Shown one piece after another: positions 1-11,009 of a stretch of 29,768 bases of DNA. The notes under the pieces were generated by a model, which made no database searches, was not told the DNA's origin, and saw nothing but the letters and a program-made list of their open reading frames with translations. The stretch's first letter is position 1. The number at the start of each line of letters is the position of its first letter. Both the position numbers and the translations under genes were made by a program. The DNA comes from Pezizomycotina sp. ARF18. Taxonomy: Eukaryota; Ascomycota. The stretch covers positions 1 to 29,768 of the forward strand of contig AZLU01000341.1 of NCBI GenBank assembly GCA_002224055.1, written 5' to 3'.

Positions 1-429
1 TGGCTATGGCTATTTTGCAAAATTCTCATTTTATTTGACTTCATATGTGTTAAATTCTTTCAGGAGAGCTCATACTTCTTTTACAAGAAACGCCGATAGA
101 TACTAAGTAGTAATATAGTGCCGAGTTTTACTCAGTATTTATTGTAGCATAGTTTTGGAAAATAGAGGATCCTTTGGTTTACACGTTTAATTTAATTCAA
201 TTTAATTTATTTTTTTTATTATAGGGTGAGACTTTTTTTTTCTTTCGTTCTTTCCTTCCTTCCCTTACTTTCAAGAATTTTTTTCTGCTATCTCTACTAG
301 ATAAACCTTTCTTCATCTCTATCAATCCCCTGCATCGACATTTATCGTTACTATAAGACTTCTTAGCGACACTGAGTCGCCTCCGAATCTCAACATCTCC
401 TTTAATTGATATTCATTCAGGCGCCTTGC
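1..429. other. Gene-free left edge, probable 5' flank of THOC1
   Basis: I see no recognisable coding segment here. The stretch is AT-rich with T-runs around 205-245 and a pyrimidine-rich tract from about 228 to 330. It probably holds the promoter and 5' leader of the THOC1 gene that follows, but no TATA-like element or start codon can be fixed with confidence. A splice-acceptor-like TTCATTCAG ends near 420, so a 5' non-coding or short coding exon may lie in this stretch. Confidence 0.4.
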
Positions 430-995
430 GACGAAATGATTTTTGTGACCCCGTTTCGGAACTAAAATCTGTGCTCAAGCAAACTCTCTCGCACATTGCC
501 AGGGAAAAAACAACATTCTGGAGTTACCACTCGATGAGCTGATGTGCTGAGCGCTATCAATCAGCTTAAGAGCTAAATAATCGCGGCACCGTACAAGACT
601 TCAAATTTTGCCTCGAGTGCGCTGCCAAAGATGTTTGTACGAAATTATGGTATGAACTTGTCCTTAGCCTCCCGTTATACATAGACTACCAGACTACCCT
701 GCTCCTATCTGACGCGCTTATATGCAGCAAAACACAAATCTAAACCACCTGGATATTTCTGGCCACGACATAGCCTTACTACCTCTCTTTCAACACCTGG
801 ACCTTGTACTCTTACTATCTGAAGCTGGTACGTATAACGGTTGCCAGAATCCACGATGCACGGAGCGCTGTACATTTGAGAGCAGCCCTAAAATAAACGA
901 GGGAACCATTTCTTAAACAATTATATATTATTTTACAAGTCATGCTTCAGCAATGCTTCTCTTTCGGTTATATATATCGCTGCTCTCGACTGTTC

Positions 996-1031
<36 letters not shown>

Positions 1032-3230
1032 CTTCTTTAGTGCTATAATGCTAATTTACGTTGGGGCTTCTTCCACATACTTTCCGAAGAACTCTGCGAG
1101 CAAACCTTGCCGTTGTCGATTATCGAAGAGACGTTAGAACGCGCAAACAATTGAAGGGTGCCAGTATGTATTCGGCTACCTTGAGTCGCGATTTGAGCGC
1201 CTTACAGCGGTAAGTTGAGATTTTTTTTTACCATTACTATTAAATAAACCTCCCTTAAGGATACATTTTCTTCTTGTCTCAGGTCTTCTCCTGTGTCCTT
1301 CTGCCCCCCCTCTTTTTTTTTTTTTTTTTTGTTTTTTTTTTTTTTGGGGGGGGGGGGGCGGGGTTTCTTTTCGTCTGGATTCTCTTAGGCGATTCTAATC
1401 GTCTCACTAAACTTCTAATAATCCCTACTTTCGTGCACAGGGTGTTGATGGCTCCAAAGGTAAAGGGCTTGTTCTGCTGCGGTTGTCAAACGAATTACTG
1501 CGTCGTCTCTCTAAATCAGAAGATACCGTCTTTTGCGGCGAATATTAGTTTTTCTTTCGAAAAGCTTTCCGCTTTGTGAGCGCTCCGGCGTGAACTTGCG
1601 AGGCGAATTCAACGTTGATAATGTTACAAACTTTGAAAGCACCTTTGAGAACGAAGGTCCAGCATCTATCGGAAACGACCCCGCTTCAAACAATGCCTCG
1701 CGGGAGCAAGCCCTTCTCTAGCAAATATCAAACTGAAGAAATCACAACCTCCCACCTTTTTTATACCGCCTTTTGGTCAATGCAAACCGACTTTGCTGAT
1801 CCCACGCGATTATTTAAGAGTGATCATTCCTTAATTTCAAAAAGTCGCTCAAGTGTACTCTGCACGCGTTCAAAACTGATTGCCGATGACCAAGCTCATC
1901 AAGGCGCGACCCATCTCAAATCTGTATACCGTATCTTGGAAAAAGGATATAGTAGAGCCGATGATGGCTTAGATCGTTACAATCCTAAATACCTCACTAG
2001 CAGGGAGCTTTTCGAACTCGAGGTAACTTTTTTCCTTCTATTGTTTCCCTCCTCTTTCACTTCCTGGTGGGAAACATCGACATTTCTCCCTATTAAAGCG
2101 TGTTATATATGGGGATAATCGGAAGTGGACTTGACTCGGTTTCTTTTGAATTTCTACATTGAACATACGTGGTGGGGGTTATATAGTCTTGTTTTACTGA
2201 CGTGTATTTTGTACCATAGATTCGCGACCTGGTCTTCAGACGACATGTACTAGTGCAGGCTTTCATACTCATTGAATTCATTCTAACACTCTCACCTGAA
2301 TCGAAGAAGAGATGGGAAATGGATGCTAAGAATCGGTCGGTTCAATATTCATTTACGTTAACTGATGACGATGTAAGTAGTACGTCATACTCAAGGATGT
2401 TATACGATTATTTCCTTCAATTGCCTCGCTCCCAAGCACTCGATCGCCTGCTTTACTTGCTGTCATATTGTCTTCCCTCTATATCGCCCTCCTGTCCCCT
2501 TTTTCTCTCTTGCTGAACTACATGTCAGTCGAGCCCTAAGTTAGGGGAACGTCCTTGTCCAGAAGCTGATATAATATAGCTAAAATGGGCGAGGAGAGCA
2601 AGCGGATATATCAATAGCTCTACAACAAGAAAAAGGAATGGACGGATTGTTGTTCTCAGGACCGTAGATTCTGTTCTTACCGGGAGAAGAATTGGGTCAA
2701 ATGGAAAGCAGATAATTGCGTATCCTTCGAGAAGCCCACTCTCGATTTTGACGAGCTAAATGAAGCAAAGATCATGCACATCTCATATGCCAAGCTCCGA
2801 ATAGTCTTAAAGATGGATTAGGTGCACCAGCCCTAAGCAAGGTTTGGGTGGACTCAGGTGCCGACAATGAGTTGAAAGACTTGGAACCAACTGAAAGGTG
2901 CGCTAAAGTTTCCGTCTCTTGCTGAAATGTATTCTGTGTTGGTTGGGCCAGTTTCTAACTTCAACCCCCCGGTAAAACTGCTATAGATATGAGGTACCGG
3001 AATATCAACATTTCCAGAGGAAACTTGATCAATTGGAACTAGATTTAGATTTTGCTTCGACCGAGGAAGAAAAGGAGGATCTTTCCGGAATCTCATCTAG
3101 CATAACATGGAGAGCATTACGAGTTGCAGCGAGGGATAGATTTCACCATTTTAACAAGCTGGATGATGATCTAAGCCTCAGGTCGCTATCGGCGGCAGAC
3201 GAAACAGTCACTAGAGAGAAGAGCGCATGA
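430..3230 (+). CDS. THOC1: THO complex subunit 1 (THOC1/Hpr1-like), multi-exon, frameshifted
   Basis: THOC1 (Hpr1 in yeast) is a core subunit of the nuclear THO/TREX complex, which couples transcription to mRNA packaging and export and limits R-loops. Segments typical of the family appear in order: LFQHLDLVLLLSEAG (about 785-827), QTIEGCQYVFGYLESR (about 1144-1190), LSNELLRRLSKSEDTVF (from 1441), SGVNLRGEFNVDNVTNFE (about 1577-1635), RRHVLVQAFILIEF (about 2240-2280), EKNWVKWKADNC (about 2683-2720), and a final exon with SSITWRALRVAARDRF ending in REKSA-stop at 3230. Phase-consistent GT-AG introns can be placed at 828-1089, 1210-1440 and 2373-2579. The true start is not visible; coding-like sequence (KFCLECAAKD) begins near 600 and may reach back to about 430. 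Single-base frameshifts interrupt the exons near 1133 and 2669. Family assignment is firm; the exact N-terminus is not. Confidence 0.85.
828..1089 (+). other. THOC1 intron with CT/CTAT microsatellite
   Basis: The donor GTACGT follows GAA GCT G and the acceptor CCGAAG precedes AACTCTGCG. Joining them keeps one frame across both exons (SEA-ELCEQTLPLSIIEE). A (CT)n tract followed by (CTAT)n lies at about 995-1031 inside the intron. Confidence 0.65.
1210..1440 (+). other. THOC1 intron with T18-G-T14-G13 homopolymer block
   Basis: The donor GTAAGT follows CTT ACA GCG, and the acceptor GTGCACAG precedes GGT GTT GAT; the frame is kept at phase 0. The intron holds a long T run (1313-1330), one G, a second T run (1332-1345) and a G run (1346-1358). 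A CACTAAAC branch-like sequence lies about 35 nt before the acceptor. Confidence 0.8.
2373..2579 (+). other. THOC1 intron
   Basis: The donor GTAAGT follows ACT GAT GAC GAT, and the acceptor AATATAG precedes CTA AAA TGG. Joining keeps a single frame through IVVLRTVDSVLT, where a one-base gap interrupts the next conserved block. The frame evidence supports this as a genuine intron. Confidence 0.75.
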
Positions 3231-3529
3231 TCACTACGTTCCAAGCGGTAACTCCGGATCTGTTGTCATTGAACCCTCTATGAACCCTCTAGGTGCGACG
3301 AAGGCTTTACGCATCCAGGTTATTTGGCGATATCGCCTCTGCAAAATTGATCCCTTCATCATATTTATTCGGCATTGTCTTAGACTTCGACTGAGAATTT
3401 CTGTCAATGTGTAGAATCTCACTGTGGTGAGGGTAAGTGTCTCATCATTTCATGATTGCCGCTGAAATAACAAAACCGGGCAGCCTTTTAACGCCTCTTG
3501 AGATCCAACGCAATTTATGTACAGCAAAT
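3231..3529. other. Convergent intergenic spacer (THOC1 / homeobox gene)
   Basis: About 300 bases separate the THOC1 stop from the stop of the homeobox gene on the other strand, so both 3' untranslated regions and terminators must lie here. A short near-direct repeat, GAACCCTCTA then ATGAACCCTCTA, lies at about 3271-3293. I see no coding evidence; overlapping 3' ends are possible. Confidence 0.45.
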
Positions 3530-4967
3530 TCAAGATCTAACATCAATATTTGGTTGGGATAAAGAACGTTTGGATCTGTGTCCCCTCCTCTCCAAAATAC
3601 CTTGTCCATTGTCGTAACTGTTGAGCATTGACTCGGATGCTAGCGGCAGCGATACTATCCGCGGTGCAGTGTTGAAGTCAAACACATGCGATCCTCCACT
3701 ATTGCTCTCAAACTGGTTCGAACCGATGCTTTCTGGAAGGTATTCCTCAGAAGTGGCCGATGAACAAGTCTGTGGCGAGATGGACTCCTGCCTCATGTCG
3801 CTCCTGAACGAGGTGTCTAATGTTGGACGCCAGTTAGGAAACACTTGCAATGACTGCGCATCTGCTGTTGCTTGGAAAAAATAAATATAAAAAAATTAGC
3901 ATGTGGAAATAGTATACTCCTGAAACGAAAAAAAAAAAACTTACCCTCTCGGGTTGGTAAATATCCCCGGCGGAGGCCTTTGATGGCCTGCACTCACTGC
4001 CGGGGCAATTGGGGAACATATATCCTGATGTTCGGTAGGTCGATATTTGTTCGAAGTATGAGCCGAACGGCTGTTGGCCGACGGTCGCCGGGCCTGATGG
4101 GATGGATATACATCCTGAGGACTCCGAAAGTGCACCTCGTTGCGTCGACCAAATCCGTACTGAGGCAATGCGGTGCACGGAGACGTCGGGGAAACTTCAC
4201 AGGACCTGCTGGAGCCCTCACTTTGACAGTCTCGAGCGCAGGCCTCAGATGATACTGAAAACCTACTCGTAGCATGATGAGACTCCTGCGGAGATGCGAT
4301 AGCATGATCCTTGGAGTCGGAGATAGACGAGCAAGATGAGTCTGATCGTGAGGTTCGAGTTTTCGAAGCGCAAGTCAAATCGTACGAATAGAGTGTTTGT
4401 AGAATTGGAAACTCGTCCGGCAATGCGCGCGATTTCATCATGTAATACCTGTCGTCGCTACTCATCCGTTTGAGTTTCGCTCTCCTATACAACATCGACA
4501 TTAGACTAAAATAAAAGCGCAGTACAAAACAAAACATAGAATTAACACCTTTAGGTGTATGTACCTATTCTGAAACCAAACTTGTACTTGCCGCGGGCTC
4601 AAACCAGGGATCTCCCTTGAAAGTCTCCCCTGTGAGCTGCATCTGGATGAGCCTGCCGTGCAAACTCGCTCATAAGATACCTGCTCTGATTGTGTGTGAG
4701 TCTGTAACGGGGAAAAAATTATAAGATCAGTCCCTCGTAATGCTACTACTACACAACTGAGCACAATTCCCACTTCGGTTAACCATACCTGAAACGCTTC
4801 ATTTTGCGACTGCTGGTGGAATTATCGACCTCCTTCTCGTAAAGTTCAGATATGTGTAAAGCGGACGCTGTCGAGCCATCAAGATCCAGATTCCTATGCT
4901 TACTTTTGACAGAATGTATCGCCGTAAGGTGTACAAGAAAAAATAAATAAATAAAAAGCCGGGACAA
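3530..4967 (-). CDS. Fungal homeodomain transcription factor, three introns, frameshifted
   Basis: The protein carries a homeodomain and should bind DNA in the nucleus; its targets are unknown. On the minus strand the domain runs from KMKRFR (exon ending at 4789) through LTHNQSRYLMSEFARQAH, LSREIPGLSPRQVQ and WFQNR (to 4565), then RAKLKRMSSDDRYYMMKSR after an intron. The WFQNRR signature of recognition helix 3 is split by that intron. The C-terminal part is long, Ser/Pro/Arg-rich and without a recognisable domain, as is usual for fungal homeobox factors. Phase-consistent introns fit at 4702-4788, 4485-4564 and 3871-3944. A net one-base loss near 4634, at AHRG/RLSRE, breaks the frame inside the domain. 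The first exon is open back to a Met at 4967, but its first residues are hydrophobic and unconvincing, so the real start is unsettled. I cannot name a specific orthologue. Confidence 0.8.
3871..3944 (-). other. Homeobox gene intron 3
   Basis: On the minus strand the donor GTAAG follows ACCAACCCGAG and the acceptor TTTTCCAAG precedes CAACAGCAG. The intron is 74 nt, rich in A/T, with a T-rich tract after the donor. Confidence 0.7.
4485..4564 (-). other. Homeobox gene intron 2, splitting the WFQNR-R motif
   Basis: On the minus strand the donor GTACAT follows CAG AAT AG and the acceptor TTGTATAG precedes GAGAGCG. Joining gives WFQNRRAKLKR in one frame. The intron is 80 nt. Confidence 0.85.
4702..4788 (-). 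other. Homeobox gene intron 1, in the homeodomain N-terminal arm
   Basis: On the minus strand the donor GTATGG follows AAG CGT TTC AG, and the acceptor GTTACAG precedes ACTCACACAC. Joining gives KRFRLTHNQSRYLM in one frame, matching the start of helix 1. The intron is 87 nt. Confidence 0.85.
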
Positions 4968-5561
4968 CGAAAGACAATAATTGGTTGGTCGTGGGTAATA
5001 TCGATGAGAAGAAATGAAAAAAGGGCCTTTTTATCGCAAATGTTCGAAAAGGGATGATGCGAAGTTTAGACAAAGCGATTTACTGTAGAAAAGCTAGCAA
5101 CTTATATAAGTTAGTAGTCTGAGAGATCCCCGTGAGGGGAGTAGGTATCGCTATATTGGAACTTACAGTAACGAGTGTGAGTTTGACAGATCTTTAGAAA
5201 CAAAAGGCTCCGGAAGCAATCAAGGGAATGCACTAGAAAGAACGATTGAAAGTTGAAGATGAAGAGAATGTGTTTACTGACTAAAAAAAGAAGTTACCCA
5301 AGATAATCAGTATAGAAAGGAAGGGACAAGAGAAAGAGAGAGAAATGGAGCTTTTCTGCTTTAAAAGTCTGAATAAGAAAAAGAGGCTTCAGCCGGCTGA
5401 AGTCATGGAAATTAAAAAATTAAAAAAAAAAAAAATTACACAATGAGATAGAATGGATTTGAGGTTAAATGAGCGGCTGTCAACAACTAGCTAGCTAGGT
5501 TGACCAAGAAATAAACAAACTATGAAGAAACTTTTGCAAAGAGCGACGAGAGTAGGGGAGT

Positions 5562-5605
5562 GAAAGAAAGAAAGAAAGAATGAATGAATGAATGAAAGAA
5601 AGAAA
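5562..5605 (+). repeat. (GAAA)n/(GAAT)n microsatellite
   Basis: A run of GAAA units changes to GAAT units and back to GAAA. This is a simple sequence repeat in the homeobox upstream region. Confidence 0.9.
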
Positions 5606-5751
5606 CGTCCAGCGTAAAGCGTGAGCCCTCACTGATCCTGCAGCGTTGACGGCAGAAGAAAAGAAAGGGAGGGGGAAGAGGGAAAGAGAGGGATAGAGTA
5701 AAAGAGAGAAAGGTAAAGAGAATGAAGATGTCTGTCCACGCAGAACCAAAT

Positions 5752-5806
5752 GGAAGAAAAGGGGAGGAAAGGGAAAAAGAAGAGGGAAAAGAAAGAAAGG
5801 AGGGGA
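5752..5806 (+). repeat. 55-nt uninterrupted polypurine tract
   Basis: Every base from 5752 to 5806 is A or G. It follows a purine-rich region from about 5650 and is separated by about 16 bases from the ATTT array. Confidence 0.9.
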
Positions 5807-5822
5807 CAAGAGTTTAATATTT

Positions 5823-5825
5823 GTT

Positions 5826-5873
<48 letters not shown>

Positions 5874-5959
5874 TTATTTATTTATTTATTTATTTATCTG
5901 TTCATTTATTTATTTATTATTATTTATTTATTTATTATTATTTATTATTATTATTTATT
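5823..5959 (+). repeat. (ATTT)n microsatellite array with ATT interruptions
   Basis: About 137 bases of ATTT tetranucleotide repeats, with a short CTGTTC interruption near 5898 and several ATT units towards the right end. It generates a spurious open frame rich in Leu, Phe, Ile and Tyr. Confidence 0.95.
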
Positions 5960-6422
5960 CGATATACTTCTTAACTCTATATCAAATCAGAGGGGGGTGA
6001 ATTCAACAACCCCCCCCCTTATTTTTTTTAATTTTTTTTTCCCAGTCGGGGGACGTATATCACTGTATACAAGAAACATCGCTCTCTTTCTCTTCAAGAA
6101 AACGAAGAGGAAATAATTGTTATAGAGAAGGGAGAAAAAAGAGAGAAGGCGAAAGAACCAAAAAAAGGGGGGTGTGAGGGGAAAGAGGGTAACAAGGAGG
6201 CAGAAAGGAAATTTGATAGGGGGATGGGACTGAAGTAAGTATCAGAACATCTCCATATTCCCCCCTTCTCTTCCCTTCCCTTTCTTTCTTTTTCTTTTTT
6301 TCCCCTCCCCTTTTCATACGTGCCTTTTTATTTTTCTAAATAATAAATAATATACTTGAATAAATCTCAAGTAAGTATTCAAGTAGTTAATTAATTATCT
6401 TTATTGAATATATATCTATATA

Positions 6423-6425
<3 letters not shown>

Positions 6426-6456
<31 letters not shown>
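6426..6456 (+). repeat. (TA)n microsatellite
   Basis: Alternating T and A over about 31 bases. Confidence 0.95.
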
Positions 6457-6460
<4 letters not shown>

Positions 6461-7917
6461 CTGATTTGTTGCCTGGGCGGCTCTTTCCTTCTACTTTTTC
6501 GAGGGGAAACGAAAGAGGGGTACCGCTCAGCAGGTGCAAGCGGAGCCTCATCAAACGCCATGGTGGCCAGTGGTACGGATAAATAACGCTTGAAGCACCA
6601 AGAGGCCAGAGCCTAGATATCGAAAAAAGCAAAATAAAAAAGTTATCTCGGGCCGTTTTCTAATATTTAAGTAAAAACAGACAGTAAGTACTAGTATTAA
6701 TTGATTAATATAAAATAAATCACATATATATAGGTATTTAGGGCTGGCTCTTTTTATATATAAAAAACTTAAAAAAAAAGGAAAGAAAGGAAGATAAGGT
6801 TGGAGGGAAATATATAAGTACTTAAAGTATATCTCCAATCTTTTCTTGTCTCTCAAGTACATACGGCTAGTTATTGCTTAATTATTATTCAATACTGTCT
6901 CCTATTTACTCTTGGCACGTTTGGGATAGATTGAACAACGGAAGCAAAAAAAAAAAAAATAAAAGAAAGGCCAGGCCATTTACTTACCTCCTCAAGTGCT
7001 TCAATCAGTTGAGTCCCCTTTTCTTTCTCCAAACCAGATGAGAATCACAGAACGTTTGAAAAGGGTCTGAAAACTTAAAGGCTTCGTCCTCTTCCCCTCT
7101 TCTACTTATTCTTTGTCTTCTAAAGAGAAGAAAAAAAAAAACAAGTTGAAATTACGTGAAATTACTTGCCGCACGTAGCGCCTCTACCTTAAAGCACTTA
7201 TCGTAGATATTGGCTTAATTGGTTCTAGGCAGGCGGGTGGATGTATAAGAATGAATTCGACTATTTAGCGTACCCTGAATATTCTTATATATACAGACTC
7301 TAGATATACGTACTTGCTAATACGTACGACCAATACTAAACAAAATACACTAAGTAAGTGTATAAAATCAAAAAGGTTTCCCTGTGGCGTGCAGTGGGAT
7401 GTCGCCAAATGCTGCCTGGTAGCAACGGGGTATAGAGTCTAGACTTAACTCACACCCATCTTGCGTACGGGCAAGCGTTCCTCCAAAACACTCCAGTATT
7501 TTTTCTTGTCTCATCCGAGAATCATTGCTCAGCAATAGTCAATCTGTCCGTTCGTCGGGTTATATTCACGTATATTAATAACATAATAAATAATACCAAC
7601 AGAGAATACTTCTTAATTGAGAAAGTTAACTTGGCCCTAAAGTAGAAAATAGGATTATTCATTTTTTTTATAAAAAAAAAATAATAAAAAAAAATAAAAC
7701 AATCTTCTTTTTAATATCTACGTCTCCTTGTCTCGCTTCCTTTTCTTTTCCTTCTTCCTTTCCTTTTTTTTTCTTTCTTTCCTTTTTTTTTCGTCCCTTT
7801 TTGTTGGAGGGGAAACCGATTTTACTCAAAAAATGAAATGATCCTATTTGTTATTCCCTTACTTTTCTTTTCTTTTTCTTTCTCTCTCCCTCTCTTTCTC
7901 TCCCTCTCTCTCTCTCA

Positions 7918-10900
7918 TTACGACTTGTTCGCATTACGGTCTCCTGAAAACTGAACGTTTCTTGAACCGCCTCGTCCCCGCCCACCACCTCCGCCTCGAC
8001 CACCAGCGCCTCCCCGCCTGAATGATCCCTCTACCTTTGCCTCCACGACCACCACCTTGTCCTCGAGGCGCGCCTGCTCAGTGAATGTGTTCGATGTTCC
8101 TTGCGTCTTTTGCTCATAGACCCGTTCATTGAGTTCAATAAGACCGCTAGCCTTCTCGCTCAGTGCCAGAGCTAAGTTCTGAAGTCGCGACATCTCCACG
8201 CCTTTACGGAATATGATCACATCCTTAACCTGGTCTAGGGCCGCAGATATTTCCTCCTGTGCGATCATCCTGCTGACCAGAGACGAACCTTCCTTTCCGA
8301 GATGTCGAACATCGCGGCAAGCTTTACAATCGATAGAGTATCGTAGAATGGGGCATAGGTGAACAGGTACGTCCTCAAGCCTTCTTCTGGATCTTTTCCG
8401 AGAGCATAGCTTTGATTTCATCAGTATTCGGCAAAAGGTCCCAAATTTTGATGGAATGTATAAGCTCCTGGCATCTCTTCCAATCACCCGCAGCCAAAGC
8501 CTTGGCAGCCTGCATAACATGATCCCGCGTGTTCTCTGGCGGTCCAGTGAATATTTGGCGTTCGTGATACTCTAGCATCCTGCGAAAAGTCTTGCTGATA
8601 ACCTTCTTCTTGATATCTGGGGACGATCCCATTGCCGCGAGTGCTGGTATCTCGAGTAACATGGAGGACGTGAGATATGCCGATTCTAGGAGCTCCAGGT
8701 TGATATGCATATGGAAAGGAAGCTGCCTCTGTTTCTCCAGGCGCTCCTGTTCCGGCGTAATTTGTGAATACTTCTGGATCTGCACGCCCTGCGCCAACAA
8801 CTCTTTGAGGCGACCCGTTCCGCATATTTCCTGCAAGCATGACTGTGATTCGAAGATATAGCCGGCGCGAAATGCACAGAGGCCAACTTGTACCAAGGTC
8901 CTGTTGTAAAGAATCTGGGTGCTAATATCCGCATTATGGATATTCTCCTGCAGGTGTGACATTAATAGCATATCTCGGGCGAGAAAGAATCTATTTTGGA
9001 GGGCGAGATAGTAAATGTGACAGAGCATAGCTCTGGTACGGATAATCGTGGAGTCGTGGCGTATATAGGAACGAACAGATTGTTTGAACCAGTGTATTTG
9101 GTTCGAATTCAGCATTAAACCGTTCCGATATTGTTGAGTCTTGGGGCAGCGATATCGATTTCCAGTGTTTTCTTCTACTTTGGATATAACAGATGCTGGC
9201 TATAAGTGCAAGAGAAAAAAAAAAAAAAAAGGGGGGGGGGGGAATAGACGTTAGACCATATACACGGAAGATAAGAAATAAGATAAGAAGAGGCATTCTA
9301 CTATTCAGTAACCGCCTTTAAATTTGTTATCCTTTTTATATGATTCTGATTTATCACCTTCATTTCTCTCCTACTCCAAAATACTTGAAGTGGTGTCGCA
9401 TTCATAACAAGAAACGCAACTCTGTAGAATGGAGATCACCTTACCTTGTAGTAGAGATGCTCTAAACGCCTCATGATAACACGATTCAAATTTTCGTTCG
9501 TGCCCGCCGTGAGATTATCAAGCTTGGAGATCCTTTCAAAATAAAGCTGGCTCCTTACGATCGTTTGTAGAGTGCGCCTTCGTCACCCAGCCTGTCGATA
9601 TATTCCGTGGTGTGCGGGTCAATGTGCTGGAGTGACCTTGTAAGTTTCATCATCAAGTCGGTCAACGAAGGAAACTATGCTTCCTGGGATCTTGAAAACC
9701 TGACCAGGAGAGAGAGATGGTGCTTTTTCGTCATCTTCAATGTCATCTCCGATTTCTGTAACAATCCAAGAATGGTCTGAATCCAGAACATCGATGAGGA
9801 TGTTAAGCTCAGCCTCGGCACTACAGGTATACGGGAATTAGTAAGTTTTCATATTCCGAACTAGCTTTCAAGCTAGAGCAATATTAAATATCAAAAGTAA
9901 GAAAGACCAAACTGAGATCAGATAAGCATTAAATTAAAAGAAGTGGTAAGAAGCAACGGGAAGAACCTTTTCCACTGATCTAAAGCCATGAAAGTCAAAA
10001 CCCGGAAGATAGATCGAAGCGTGTTGATATAAGTGCCAGCAGCACCTTGATCTTTTCGTAAGGTGTCTTCGCGACTTCCAGAAGCCTTTCCATCGTTTTG
10101 ATCTGTTCGCCTCTGTCCGTGTTCTTCTTCCCGCGGCTTTCAATAATGACCTTAAGGTGCTTAAAGATGGATTCTGCGGTAAGGCTGAGAGTTCTTCCAC
10201 CCGGTCCAACGGTCTCAAACCCGGTTTGATCGTCGAAAGTTGCTGAGGGCTGTATCGGGCAGGTACACCAGGTCGAACCGGCACTTCGAGATCCTGGTCT
10301 TCATTTTCAACCATATATGCCTCTTTATCGCTTCGGTAGAATTCTATTTGCGAATCGTATTGTCGGTTGTTCCTCTTGAGTCGTTGTTTTATGGAATTCA
10401 AGGCTCTGGCGTTTGTCGCATTCATTTTTTTAGCAGCTGTCTTTTCCTTTGCGAGGGTCTCGTTCATGAAATCCTCAAGGTCCGCAACAGTTTTGATGTA
10501 GGACTTCGGAGGCGTGGCGGTGCTACCAAATTTGGATATTACTTGTTCAACTTGTCGAATTCTGTTTTTTTAGAAAAAATATTTCAGCTATCCTGCTAAA
10601 GGACGGGAAAATGATATCGAAACTATGGCCACAATATATATATTCCTCGGGTATAATACCTTGGGAGATAACTGCCCAGTCGTTGATCTTTTTCAGCGTT
10701 TTCGATCAATTTGATTGCAGCTTTCAATCTCTTCGAAGCGTTTGTCTTTGGCGCTCTTGACCACCCTTCTGCCATCGTCATCGTCATCTTCATCGGTCAT
10801 ATTTGTTTCCGTCCTCAGGAATCTTGATGCACGGTTTGGCGGGACAGCTCCAGATTCCGTTGCGGACTCGTCCGACTCGTCTGATTCCTCGTCTACTTCG

Positions 10901-11009
10901 TCAGACCCGCTCTCTTCCCTTCATCTTCTTCTTCTCTTCTTCGGAGTAAAGCTCCTCATCGGACGAGCTTGTCTCGCTGTCGCTGAGCCACCGTGAAGAA
11001 CCGAGACAT
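7918..11009 (-). CDS. NIP1: eIF3c, eukaryotic translation initiation factor 3 subunit C (Nip1)
   Basis: eIF3c is a core PCI-domain subunit of eIF3, which binds the 40S ribosome and organises the 43S pre-initiation complex in the cytoplasm. The start is the ATG at 11007-11009 (MSRFF), followed by an acidic Ser/Asp/Glu stretch, typical of fungal Nip1. Recognisable blocks are [20 protein letters not shown] (about 10670-10740), [20 protein letters not shown] (about 10450-10505), [12 protein letters not shown] (to 9445), a long open segment from [18 protein letters not shown] (8375-9115), the PCI segment [19 protein letters not shown] (about 8315-8375), [14 protein letters not shown] (about 8230-8270), and an RGG-rich tail ending [13 protein letters not shown] at 7918. 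An intron fits at 9200-9444. Frameshifts near 8285 and 8388 interrupt the PCI domain, each explained by one lost base. Another follows the first codons near 10995. Confidence 0.93.
9200..9444 (-). other. NIP1 intron with A16-G12 homopolymer block
   Basis: On the minus strand the donor GTAAGG follows a TACTACAAG exon end, and the acceptor GCACTTATAG precedes CCAGCATCTG. The flanking exons encode LEHLYYK and (S)QHLLYPK, contiguous in the family. An A run (9215-9230) and G run (9231-9242), read on the plus strand, sit close to the acceptor. Confidence 0.65.

Larger units (their letters stand above)
4968..7917. other. 2.9 kb gene-free block between homeobox gene and NIP1 3' end
   Basis: No conserved protein segment was found on either strand. 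The block holds the homeobox promoter side (right of about 4968), polypurine tracts, GAAA/GAAT, ATTT and TA microsatellites, and a CT-rich tract at about 7860-7917 that is probably the NIP1 3' untranslated region. Open frames here are low-complexity by-products of the repeats. Two moderately GC-rich islands, about 6460-6620 and 7380-7500, are unexplained and could hold a non-coding RNA or exons of an unrecognised gene. Confidence 0.5.

Noticed and set aside
722-916. A separate 64-residue protein
   Set aside because: Its middle part matches a THOC1 exon that ends at a GTACGT donor at 828; the rest is intron read-through.
3714-3724. GGTTCGAACCG, similar to a tRNA B box
   Set aside because: It lies inside the homeobox coding exon on the other strand, and no cloverleaf arms or A box could be found around it.
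5750-5974. 74-residue open frame rich in Leu, Phe, Ile and Tyr
   Set aside because: It is a translation of the polypurine tract and ATTT microsatellite, not a gene.
8484-8934. Additional proteins overlapping NIP1 in other frames
   Set aside because: They are shadow frames of the long conserved NIP1 exon at 8375-9115.
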